Source: Micavibrio sp. (GTDB lineage Bacteria > Pseudomonadota > Alphaproteobacteria > Micavibrionales > Micavibrionaceae). From it: a DNA stretch of 5,168 bases. Shown piece by piece: positions 1-4,966 of this stretch. A program made the position numbers and the translations under genes. How positions within the stretch are numbered: position 1 is the stretch's first letter; each line of letters opens with the position of its first letter. The stretch covers positions 1 to 5,168 of the forward strand of contig JAPJRC010000100.1 of the NCBI GenBank assembly GCA_030824805.1, written 5' to 3'. The notes under the pieces were generated by a model. The model saw nothing but the letters and a program-made list of their open reading frames with translations. It was not told where the DNA came from and did no database searches.

Positions 1-37
1 GATCTGCATCGATCGGACGGTTCGTGAAGCCTTTCGA

Positions 38-247
38 TTAAGCCGCCTCGTCGGACGTAGCGTCTTTTTCCTTGGCGCGGCGTGTCACGATGCGGCCGTC
101 AAGCGGAACCATATCGAGTTGCTGGTTAAAACCATCGCCGTCCTCATGGATCCATGCGGCGCCGATGCGCGTCCAGATATCTTTCGTTTCGCCATTCGAT
201 TGATAGCTTTTAACGTGATAAACGACATGAGTAGGTTTGTTGGACAT
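38..247 (-). CDS. Small conserved protein of mobile-element backbone (69 aa), function unknown
   Basis: The reading frame begins MSNKPTHVVYHVKSY and ends TSDEAA before a TAA stop. The middle carries the pattern W-x-x-IGAAWIHEDGDGFN-x-x-LD-x-x-PLDGRIV. I recognise this pattern from small uncharacterised proteins carried on alphaproteobacterial plasmids and conjugative elements, where homologues read roughly W-x-x-IG-A-W-x-H-x-DG-x-GF and end in a GR-(I/L)-V strand. The predicted fold is a short beta-rich domain with no signal peptide or membrane segment, so it is probably cytoplasmic. The frame stays open upstream to base 430. I chose the ATG at 245-247 because AAGGGA (bases 254-259, read on the minus strand) lies 6 bases ahead of it, and because the upstream extension is Cys/Phe/Arg-rich and does not look like this family. 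No biochemical role is known to me. Confidence 0.8.
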   Translation of the reverse strand: MSNKPTHVVYHVKSYQSNGETKDIWTRIGAAWIHEDGDGFNQQLDMVPLDGRIVTRRAKEKDATSDEAA

Positions 248-426
248 TGTATTTCCCTTTCTTTTGCTCAAAGCGTGATTGCCTTGTGCAAATGGGAAAC
301 GGGCTGTCCGCCCGCGCTTTTGCCATCCGTTTTTTGAACTGCGCGAGGAAGCCTTTAGGCGGGGAAAAAACTGATTGCAAAAAGTGGCAAGCCCGTAAAT
401 TGCACAGTAAAAGGCAACGAACTTGA
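248..426. other. Intergenic leader of the 69-aa gene, no convincing promoter
   Basis: This stretch separates the terminator of the XRE/GNAT operon from the 69-aa gene, so that gene probably has its own promoter here. I found no convincing -35/-10 pair on the minus strand. A small inverted repeat, CGGGC (300-304) with GCCCG (310-314), loop TGTCC, lies about 53 bases upstream of the start codon. It could form a leader hairpin but has no long T-tract. The minus-strand frame is open through here but is not credible as protein. Confidence 0.4.
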
Positions 427-466
427 CCAAAAGAAAAGGGCAGGGGGCTCAATTTACCGCCCTTTT
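427..466 (-). terminator. Rho-independent terminator after the GNAT gene
   Basis: Bases 434-441 (AAAAGGGC) are the exact reverse complement of 459-466 (GCCCTTTT), giving an 8-bp stem with a 17-base loop. Read on the minus strand, the stem is followed by TTTTCTTTTGG, a T-rich tail at 427-437. The 5' arm begins about 50 bases after the GNAT stop codon, the right place to end that operon. On the plus strand the hairpin ends in only four T residues, so any rightward termination would be weaker. Confidence 0.7.
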
Positions 467-515
467 GGTGTCGGGTTATAGTTATAATCCAGCAGAGAAT
501 TTTTTGAGTTTAAAG

Positions 516-1484
516 CTATTTGATTGCGGGGCAGTTTATAGTCTTGAGTTCTATGGACTGAACAGGCCCGAATTTCCGTTTGAATTTATCAAGGCTTTCG
601 GTTTCGGAGCCACCAAGACAGATTTGTACAAAACCACGTTCTTTCAAAAATTCAGCCATCTTTAATCCTGCAAATTCAGCCGCACCACGATCACCCGTGG
701 AGACACGTGCCAACGACATCGCTGTTTTGTGTTTAGTATCGCCTTCGTCCCATATCCAAAAACCTACTGGCTTAACCCCATCAAATACGATAACCCCGGA
801 TAAAGAAAGGGCATTGTCTTTCATCAAATTTAAGAGCTGCTTGGTAGGTGTTGTCAGGTCATCAAACGTATAACCGTCTTTTTTTCCATCTTTTGCCCAG
901 CGAGTAACAATCTCCAACGCGTCATCATAATGTGCATTGGCATTTAAAGGCTGAGCGCTATAGCCAGCACGGAAAGCCTTATTAAGATGAGACCGGAAAT
1001 TGTTGTACTCACCTCCACGATGCTCGATGACCTTTTCTGCTGATATGACATGAATAGGATATGTCCAGTCCAAAATGGTTTCTGCTTGCGGCGCAGGTGC
1101 TCCTGCTGCCTGTAACTTGAAGGCAAGCGCTAAGTCGTCTTGCCCAACCCTAGCAATCTGTATTTCGCCTTCGGGTATTTGGGGATCGTTCAGTGCTGTC
1201 TGGATAAGCGAAAACGGATCTTTCCCAAAGGGCGGAAAAAACAAAATAGTGTCTTCTTTGTTCGGGTGCCGGGCAATAACCATGCTGGTATGATTGTCAC
1301 CGTACAGCCATAGCCCTTTTCTCCCTGTCATCGCGTAGTATCCTGCAGAGCGAGAAAAGGGGTCTGTTTTCTTGTTTTGCTGCAAAACTTTCTCCAAGAA
1401 GGGCAACATTTTAGACGTTATTTCAATGAGTGCGGGTTCTCGTACTGATGAAGGTTGCAATACCGTATTGGTGAGGACATTCAT
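516..1484 (-). CDS. GNAT-fold protein, DUF2156 / phosphatidylglycerol lysyltransferase C-terminal-like (322 aa)
   Basis: The protein appears to be a tandem GNAT-fold acyl/aminoacyl transferase-like protein. The N-terminal half, about residues 20-125, resembles the first lobe: DPFSRSAGYYAM, GLWLYGD, then a hydrophobic strand ILFFPPFG. The second half begins near WTYPIHVISAEKVIEHRGGEYNNFR (136-164), where DUF2156 and FemAB-like proteins have an aromatic strand followed by K/R-x-x-(R/N)-x-x-x-N-K; here this reads FRSHLNKAFRAG (163-174). Residues 229-246 (SGVIVFDGVKPVGFWIWD) form the central GNAT beta hairpin. Residues 265-285 are the substrate-side helix, and CLGGSETESLDKFKRKFGP (289-307) matches the closing motif in which an L-x-x-FK-x-K-F-(G/K)-P helix follows a short strand. 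There are no membrane segments, unlike full MprF flippase-synthases. Donor and acceptor are unknown; an aminoacyl- or acetyl-transfer role is inference. ATG overlaps the regulator's TGA by four bases, and AAAGAG lies about eight bases upstream, so translation is probably coupled. Confidence 0.75.
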   Translation of the reverse strand: MNVLTNTVLQPSSVREPALIEITSKMLPFLEKVLQQNKKTDPFSRSAGYYAMTGRKGLWLYGDNHTSMVIARHPNKEDTILFFPPFGKDPFSLIQTALNDPQIPEGEIQIARVGQDDLALAFKLQAAGAPAPQAETILDWTYPIHVISAEKVIEHRGGEYNNFRSHLNKAFRAGYSAQPLNANAHYDDALEIVTRWAKDGKKDGYTFDDLTTPTKQLLNLMKDNALSLSGVIVFDGVKPVGFWIWDEGDTKHKTAMSLARVSTGDRGAAEFAGLKMAEFLKERGFVQICLGGSETESLDKFKRKFGPVQSIELKTINCPAIK

Positions 1485-2152
1485 TTTTTATGCTCTTTAG
1501 TAACGGGTTTCGCTTGTTCCCAAACCAAATCAAACAGATTGCGTAGGGTGGTTGCAAAGCGTTCATGTTCAATAATAACCATGCGCTGTGTGTCCCCCCA
1601 TTCTTTCATAACAATGCGGTTGCCATATATCTGAAATGGGGTGTTCGTGAATTTATCTTTCGGTAAATAGCGATACCATTCAACAGGAGCAACAAAGTTT
1701 GTATCGCCTTCCTGAATCAACATGCGCTCTGTAATACCGGCTTCTTGCAAGCGTTTAAGATGGTTTACAAGGAAATCGTATTTCGCTTTGTCTTTGTTCT
1801 TATCAACCTCTGTCAGACCCGCTATAAGGACTTCTGCATTTTTTTTGCCCTTGAGCGAATGATAGATGTCGTCCAATACTCTGTAATTGACATCCTCGCC
1901 TTCCAGAATGGTCACGAGATTATCACGAGGTTCCGCACCTCCTGCTTCCGTGAATTTAACGCCGGACACTTCAAACACGCTTGTAATACGTTCCAGCGTC
2001 CGCGCTTCTGGCCGAGTGCTTGTTTCATCTTTTTCAAATTTGGAGATTGTCATCGTCGCAAGGCCGCAACGCTCAGCCAATTCAGGCTGCGTCCAATTCA
2101 ACAATGCTCGTGCCATCCTGCATTGTGCAGGGCTAATAAGAGTCGTGGCCAT
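1481..2152 (-). CDS. XRE-family transcriptional regulator with C-terminal PLD-like (TrmB-type) sensor domain (223 aa)
   Basis: Residues 10-67 form an XRE/Cro-cI helix-turn-helix. SPAQCRMARALLNW leads into TQPELAERCGLATMTISKFE (21-40), the two-helix DNA reading unit, and SGVKFTEAGG closes the domain. The rest, about residues 85-216, is not a common XRE partner. It resembles the phospholipase-D-like effector domain of TrmB-type regulators: an opening helix VNYRVLDDIYHSL, strand AEVLIAGL, a helix through NHLKRLQEAGI, strand ERMLIQEGD, then YRYLPKDKF, FQIYGNRIVMKEWG, MVIIEHERFATTLRNLFDLVWEQAKPV. The final IYG-(D/N)-(K/R)-(I/V)-x-x-x-x-W ... R-x-x-F-x-x-x-W-x-x-A pattern is the most telling part. 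No HKD catalytic motif is visible, so a ligand-sensing rather than nuclease role is inferred. The 151-bp-scale divergent AT-rich region upstream is a natural operator site. It is first gene of the pair with the GNAT protein. Confidence 0.8.
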   Translation of the reverse strand: MATTLISPAQCRMARALLNWTQPELAERCGLATMTISKFEKDETSTRPEARTLERITSVFEVSGVKFTEAGGAEPRDNLVTILEGEDVNYRVLDDIYHSLKGKKNAEVLIAGLTEVDKNKDKAKYDFLVNHLKRLQEAGITERMLIQEGDTNFVAPVEWYRYLPKDKFTNTPFQIYGNRIVMKEWGDTQRMVIIEHERFATTLRNLFDLVWEQAKPVTKEHKK

Positions 2153-2182
2153 GTGATACCCATAGTTTCTATATTTTATCCC

Positions 2183-2211
2183 CTTATAGAGATATTTTAT
2201 AAACTTGTTAA
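2183..2211 (-). promoter_or_regulatory. Sigma-70-type promoter for the XRE/GNAT operon
   Basis: On the minus strand TTAACA (bases 2211-2206) is followed by exactly 17 bases and then TATAAG (2188-2183). Each box is one base from consensus (TTGACA, TATAAT). The expected start point is near base 2176, giving a leader of roughly 24 bases before the ATG at 2152. The leader has only a weak GGG as ribosome binding site. Two ATTTTAT blocks fall in this promoter, one between the boxes and one at the start point, which suggests repression by a protein binding there. Confidence 0.65.
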
Positions 2212-2226
2212 GAGTTTTTTAATTTT

Positions 2227-2257
2227 TTAACAATATAAAATCGCTCTGTGCTTATAT
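2227..2257 (+). promoter_or_regulatory. Probable promoter for the rightward two-gene operon
   Basis: TTAACA at 2227-2232 mirrors the leftward -35 box: TTGTTAA at 2205-2211 and TTAACAA at 2227-2233 are inverted copies. The best -10 candidates are CTTATA (2251-2256, spacer 18) or TTATAT (2252-2257, spacer 19), both weaker than the leftward promoter. Transcription would begin near 2263, leaving about 20 bases before the ATG at 2284. Confidence 0.4.
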
Positions 2258-2283
2258 TTTATCAACTTTGTGTGGGAATTACT

Positions 2284-2703
2284 ATGTATGCTATTGAAAA
2301 AAAAGAAAACTTGGACGTTTCCAAGCTTCAGGAAGAACTAGAAAAGCAATATGGCCCAGCCGTGGCGCAGGATATCGTGGACCGTATTCGTAAGAACGGC
2401 CCTATTGCCAAGACACCGGAATATATGGATGTGAAGGCCATGTCAGAACTGCAAGAGCGTTTTCGCGCTCAGGCCATGATGGCCGTCTGGCGGTTCAAGC
2501 AATGGCGCAAGACACAAAACAAGGGGGCTTTTCATCAAAACCTTGTTCATCTTGAAGGCGTGTTTCTACAACGTCAATGCGAAGACGCAATTGCGCTCTA
2601 CCGTCTCGCAAATAAAAGCTACTTCGCTATGTACCGTGAAGCAATGGCCGCGCTGACGGCACCCGCCTTTGCCGTATCTTATAAGAAGGAGGCTCGCGCA
2701 TGA
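2284..2703 (+). CDS. Unrecognised helical protein, first of coupled pair (139 aa)
   Basis: I do not recognise this protein. It starts MYAIEKKENLDVSKLQ. Residues 14-38 form a charged helix (LQEELEKQYGPAVAQDIVDR) followed by the turn KNGPIAKTPEYMD. Two long helical stretches follow: about 52-78, rich in M/R/W/Q (AQAMMAVWRFKQWRK), and 85-122 (HQNLVHLEGVFLQRQCEDAI onward to REAMAAL). The tail, PAFAVSYKKEARA, is basic. There is no signal peptide, no membrane segment and no visible catalytic motif, so a small cytoplasmic, mostly alpha-helical binding protein is likely. ATG 2284 was preferred over in-frame GTG codons at 2248 and 2272 because GGGA (2274-2277) lies six bases upstream, and because the longer form would begin almost at or before the inferred transcription start. 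The stop overlaps the next gene by four bases. It is divergent from the XRE/GNAT operon. Confidence 0.75.
   Translation: MYAIEKKENLDVSKLQEELEKQYGPAVAQDIVDRIRKNGPIAKTPEYMDVKAMSELQERFRAQAMMAVWRFKQWRKTQNKGAFHQNLVHLEGVFLQRQCEDAIALYRLANKSYFAMYREAMAALTAPAFAVSYKKEARA
2686..2692 (+). promoter_or_regulatory. Strong Shine-Dalgarno for the 71-aa gene
   Basis: AAGGAGG lies inside the end of the 139-aa gene, seven bases before the ATG at 2700. A second ATG follows directly at 2703 with a spacing of ten, so the upstream ATG is favoured. It is a stronger site than that of the first gene of the pair, which suggests the downstream protein may be made in equal or greater amount. Confidence 0.7.
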
Positions 2704-2915
2704 TGTCCGAAGACCTCAAAAAACGCTATGATCTCCGTTTCCGTCATTTCATCCGCGAGATTACCGTGGTTAGCCGGATGAAACCGAAGGAAAAATATCT
2801 ATACCGCATCATGGACGGCGTACCGTTCAAGGATTTAGAAACCGCTATTCTGATGGCAAAGATAGATTGCAAAAACGATTTCGATAACAGTGTAAACGAT
2901 AATTCAAAAGGATAA
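2700..2915 (+). CDS. Unrecognised small basic protein, second of coupled pair (71 aa)
   Basis: I do not recognise it. The sequence begins MMSEDLKKRYDLRFRHFIRE and continues with a helix through VVSRMKPKEKYLYRIMDGVP, then FKDLETAILMAKIDC and a polar tail ending DNSKG. The first 45 residues are rich in Lys and Arg with regularly placed aromatics, and the rest is close to neutral. Nothing indicates export or membrane insertion. The start codon overlaps the stop of the 139-aa gene (ATGA at 2700-2703) behind a near-perfect ribosome binding site, so the two are one translationally coupled operon and their products may work together. The TAA stop is three bases before a strong hairpin terminator. 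An antitoxin-like, chaperone-like or nucleic-acid-binding role could each fit a protein of this size and charge, but nothing decides between them. Confidence 0.7.
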   Translation: MMSEDLKKRYDLRFRHFIREITVVSRMKPKEKYLYRIMDGVPFKDLETAILMAKIDCKNDFDNSVNDNSKG

Positions 2916-2917
2916 AG

Positions 2918-2958
2918 AAACCAGAGCCATCCGCGCTTGGGGCGAATGGCTCTGGTTT
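2918..2958. terminator. Bidirectional terminator between convergent operons
   Basis: Bases 2918-2930 (AAACCAGAGCCAT) and 2946-2958 (ATGGCTCTGGTTT) are exact inverted copies of 13 bp. After one C-A mismatch the stem continues with CGC/GCG, leaving a seven-base loop. Read rightward it ends in GGTTTAT; read leftward in GGTTTCTTTATCCTTTT. It lies between the stop of the 71-aa gene (2915) and the stop of the parB-like gene (2964), so it can serve both. Confidence 0.85.
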
Positions 2959-2963
2959 ATGGC

Positions 2964-4739
2964 TTAGGCTGCTTCGGAATATTCCTCGTCGTCCAGCTCG
3001 CTTTCTTCATCGAAGATTTCATCTTCATCCTCGAAATCCTCGTCCGTGTCGGCCATTTCCGGCTCTTTGCGGTCGGGGTCGATGGCGGGGAAGTTCATGG
3101 CTTCCGGCAACCAGTCGTTCGCTTTCTGGTCGCTTTCAGTCGGCTTTTTTGCCATCTTCGCGCTTTGGAAAAACTTGGTCAGGGATTTGACCAGTTCGCC
3201 TTTTTTGTACTCGGCGGCGGATGCCAGTTTTGCGGATGCGCCGGACTCGTTCATCAAGGCTTGCAGTTGCACCTTGTTCCGGCGTTTCAGGAAACCATCG
3301 TCAGGACGCCAGTAATCGCGCATATCCACCGAGAGGTCTTTGGCGACCTTGTTGAACAAACTGCCTTCATGTGTGTCCAGCCTGTCCACCATGGCCTGCC
3401 CGAATTCGCAAACCTCCAAGAACAAGAGGACGGATTCAAGCTGTTCATCAGTCAGCGTTTTGACAACGTCATACGCCAGTTCCTTGTTGGCACTGAATTC
3501 ATAGCCCAGTGTTTTCCAAACTGGCTTATCCTCGTCAGGGCGGATGCTCATGTCAGATAACAGGATTTCCGCTTGTTGATTGATAACGGCGAGGGCAGGG
3601 GGCATAGCATTTTCTTGCTCGAAGTACCGCAAGCAATCATGGGATTTGAACCGCGACAGCTTTTGAGCAACTGCCAGTTCTTTCGCCTTGCGGGGGTTGC
3701 CGAGGATAGCGGCCTGAACCGCCAGACTCTTGTGCATCCCCATATAGCGACGAACGGGCGTCGGATAAAAATCCTTCGCCTTGGCATTCAGTGCTTTTGT
3801 TGTCGATGCCGCCGCCTTGGTTTTAATCAGGCCTTCATGGATTTCAACGTCACCGGAATTCTTAAGAAATACGACAACGCCGCCTTTCTCGCCTTTTTCG
3901 GCTTCGCCATATTGCCATTTACTGAAAGAGTAGCCTTCCTGCAATTCAGCCCATTCATGGGTTTGGGCGTATTCGGCCACTTTTTCCTCTGCCGCCTGTT
4001 TTTGCAGTGTTTCAAACTGCTCAACATCGTCAAAGTAAGTGGCATCGTCCTCGACCAAAAGGTCTTTGGTGAATGTTCCCGTATATTGCTCTTGGGGGAA
4101 AATCGCCATAGACAGGGTCGGCAGTTCGCCCACCAGCTTGTCCTTGATTTCATCGGGGGCGGTGTAATAGCCCTCGATAACATCATCCAGAACCTCGTCC
4201 TGATCTTCATGCTTGCCGATAGAAATTGCTTCGGCCTGTGCAAGCGTGATTTTCTTTTCGGCCAAGGCTTCTTTTACCTTTTCGCTCAAAGTCAGGAGCG
4301 TCAGGCGGCGGCGGATGGTTGCCACGGAAAGACCTGTCTGCGCGACGATATTATCCAGTTCCTCGCCGTTCTTGACCAAAGCGGCAAGTGCATCCGCTTC
4401 TTCCAGAGGGGAGAGGTTTTCGCGTTGGACGTTTTCCACGGTCGCAATCCGCAAGGCTTCATCGTTGGTCAGGCCTTCCTTGATTTCCACCCTGATAGGA
4501 AAATCCTTATCCATTTCGCCTTTCTCAATCAGGTGCGAGATAGCGCGGAAACGGCGTTCCCCTGCAATTAGATTGTGCTTTTTCGCTTTGCCCTTCGGTT
4601 TCAGGACAATGAGATTTTGCAATAGTCCATCGGTCTTGATGGACTGCGCCAGTTCTTCAATGGTCGTATCATCGAAAAATTTGCGCGGGTTCAGAACGGA
4701 AGGCTGAATTTGCGAGATTGTCAGTGTTTGGATAGTCAT
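2964..4739 (-). CDS. ParB/RepB/Spo0J-type protein, large mobile-element form (591 aa)
   Basis: The N-terminal ParB domain is clear. NPRKFFDD (17-24) is box I, GERRFRA (60-66) is the box II motif that binds CTP in ParB proteins, and ENVQRENLSPLEEA (102-115) is box III. A helix-turn-helix follows at about 127-148 (LDNIVAQTGLSVATIRRRLTLL). Chromosomal ParB proteins usually run about 280-350 residues; this one continues for some 440 residues after the HTH. The middle, FTKDLLVEDDATYFDDVEQF (223-242), a Trp-containing segment near 263, and MHKSLAVQAAILGNPRKAKE (335-354), matches the large ParB-like proteins of alphaproteobacterial plasmids and ICEs. The last 30 residues are almost all Asp/Glu, a disordered acidic tail. 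No ParA gene is present in the window, so it may be a backbone regulator rather than a partition protein. The ATG at 4739 follows AAAGGAG (4747-4753, minus strand) at a good distance. Confidence 0.88.
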   Translation of the reverse strand: MTIQTLTISQIQPSVLNPRKFFDDTTIEELAQSIKTDGLLQNLIVLKPKGKAKKHNLIAGERRFRAISHLIEKGEMDKDFPIRVEIKEGLTNDEALRIATVENVQRENLSPLEEADALAALVKNGEELDNIVAQTGLSVATIRRRLTLLTLSEKVKEALAEKKITLAQAEAISIGKHEDQDEVLDDVIEGYYTAPDEIKDKLVGELPTLSMAIFPQEQYTGTFTKDLLVEDDATYFDDVEQFETLQKQAAEEKVAEYAQTHEWAELQEGYSFSKWQYGEAEKGEKGGVVVFLKNSGDVEIHEGLIKTKAAASTTKALNAKAKDFYPTPVRRYMGMHKSLAVQAAILGNPRKAKELAVAQKLSRFKSHDCLRYFEQENAMPPALAVINQQAEILLSDMSIRPDEDKPVWKTLGYEFSANKELAYDVVKTLTDEQLESVLLFLEVCEFGQAMVDRLDTHEGSLFNKVAKDLSVDMRDYWRPDDGFLKRRNKVQLQALMNESGASAKLASAAEYKKGELVKSLTKFFQSAKMAKKPTESDQKANDWLPEAMNFPAIDPDRKEPEMADTDEDFEDEDEIFDEESELDDEEYSEAA

Positions 4740-4746
4740 TTGTAGG

Positions 4747-4793
4747 CTCCTTTTTTAGAGTTGAAGTGTAACGCGACAACCGCGCCGCACTTC
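4747..4793 (-). promoter_or_regulatory. parB ribosome binding site with adjacent leader hairpin
   Basis: Read leftward, GGAG (4750-4747) within AAAAAAGGAG lies seven bases before the start codon, a strong site. Immediately ahead is an inverted repeat: GAAGTG at 4763-4768 pairs with CACTTC at 4788-4793, and CGCG at 4772-4775 pairs with CGCG at 4781-4784, separated by a 3x3 internal loop and capped by a five-base loop. The hairpin ends about ten bases from the ribosome binding site. It could be a leader structure, or as DNA an operator for autoregulation. I found no clear -35/-10 pair for this gene. Confidence 0.5.
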
Positions 4794-4835
4794 TTTCCTA
4801 CTGGCCGCGCAGCGAGCCAAAAGCGGGGAGGAATT

Positions 4836-4943
4836 TTTCAAGACCCGATGCGCCGGAGGGGGATCACCCGTTCTGCACGAAGCGTAAGCGGAGGAAGAAC
4901 GGGGATACCGGCGCATCGCGCTACGCGACCCGAAGGGGGGTCT
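4836..4943. other. Nested long-stem structured element upstream of parB
   Basis: Several exact inverted repeats are nested. AGACCC (4841-4846) pairs with GGGTCT (4938-4943). GATGCGCCGG (4847-4856) pairs with CCGGCGCATC (4908-4917), ten bp, or eleven if C4846-G4918 is used. Inside it CCCGTTCT (4867-4874) pairs with AGAACGGG (4896-4903). After the main stem, TCGCG (4916-4920) and CGCGA (4924-4928) can form a short alternative hairpin that competes with the long stem. This is far more pairing than expected for random GC-rich DNA. It could be a structured RNA in the parB leader, a cruciform-type site such as a transfer or replication origin, or an operator cluster. Strand of action is unknown. 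Confidence 0.55.
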
Positions 4944-4964
4944 AGAAAAAGGGCCCGAAGGGGG
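4929..4964. repeat. Direct repeat CCCGAAGGGGG, period 25
   Basis: CCCGAAGGGGG occurs at 4929-4939 and again at 4954-4964. Each copy is itself a small hairpin. On the minus strand each reads with CTTCGG, so the RNA form could adopt the very stable C(UUCG)G tetraloop. The copies sit on either side of the A5 run at 4946-4950. Confidence 0.6.
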
Positions 4965-4966
4965 CC
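4945..4966 (-). terminator. Terminator-like hairpin on minus strand upstream of parB
   Basis: GGCCC (4952-4956) pairs with GGGCC (4962-4966). Read leftward, the stem is followed by C and then TTTTT (4950-4946), the form of an intrinsic terminator. It stops transcripts coming from beyond base 4967 about 200 bases before parB. It may end a small RNA or an upstream gene outside the window, or act as an attenuator of the parB transcript. The stem is only five bp, though all G-C. Confidence 0.5.

Larger units (their letters stand above)
2171..2262. promoter_or_regulatory. Candidate operator array shared by two divergent operons
   Basis: Four copies of ATTTTAT occur: direct at 2173-2179 and 2194-2200, inverted (ATAAAAT) at 2235-2241, direct at 2256-2262. 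Start-to-start spacings are 21, 41 and 21 bases, close to two, four and two helical turns, so the blocks would face the same side of the DNA. Three of them extend to ATATTTTAT (2171, 2192, 2254), and two extend to TATATTTTATC (2170-2180, 2253-2263). Two blocks lie in the leftward promoter and two in the probable rightward promoter. The XRE regulator encoded next door is the obvious candidate binder. The region is very AT-rich, so some repetition could be chance. Confidence 0.5.

Noticed and set aside
248..430. Upstream extension of the 69-aa gene to a 130-aa protein
   Set aside because: The extension is Cys/Phe/Arg-rich with no family resemblance, while a good ribosome binding site precedes the internal ATG at 247. 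The longer frame would also begin inside the terminator hairpin.
664..671. ATCCTG resembling the nick site of some transfer origins
   Set aside because: It lies within the coding sequence of the GNAT protein, lacks an adjacent inverted repeat and is too short to mean anything alone.
516..2152. Classical GNAT toxin-antitoxin pair (TacAT/AtaRT type)
   Set aside because: Those pairs combine a ribbon-helix-helix antitoxin of about 90 residues with a single-lobe GNAT of about 160-175 residues. Here the regulator is a 223-residue XRE protein and the GNAT has two lobes in 322 residues.
3573..4571. 332-residue frame on the plus strand
   Set aside because: It runs antisense to the parB-like gene, whose motifs are clear. 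The product is Phe/Cys/Leu-rich without a recognisable domain, a usual shadow of a minus-strand coding region.
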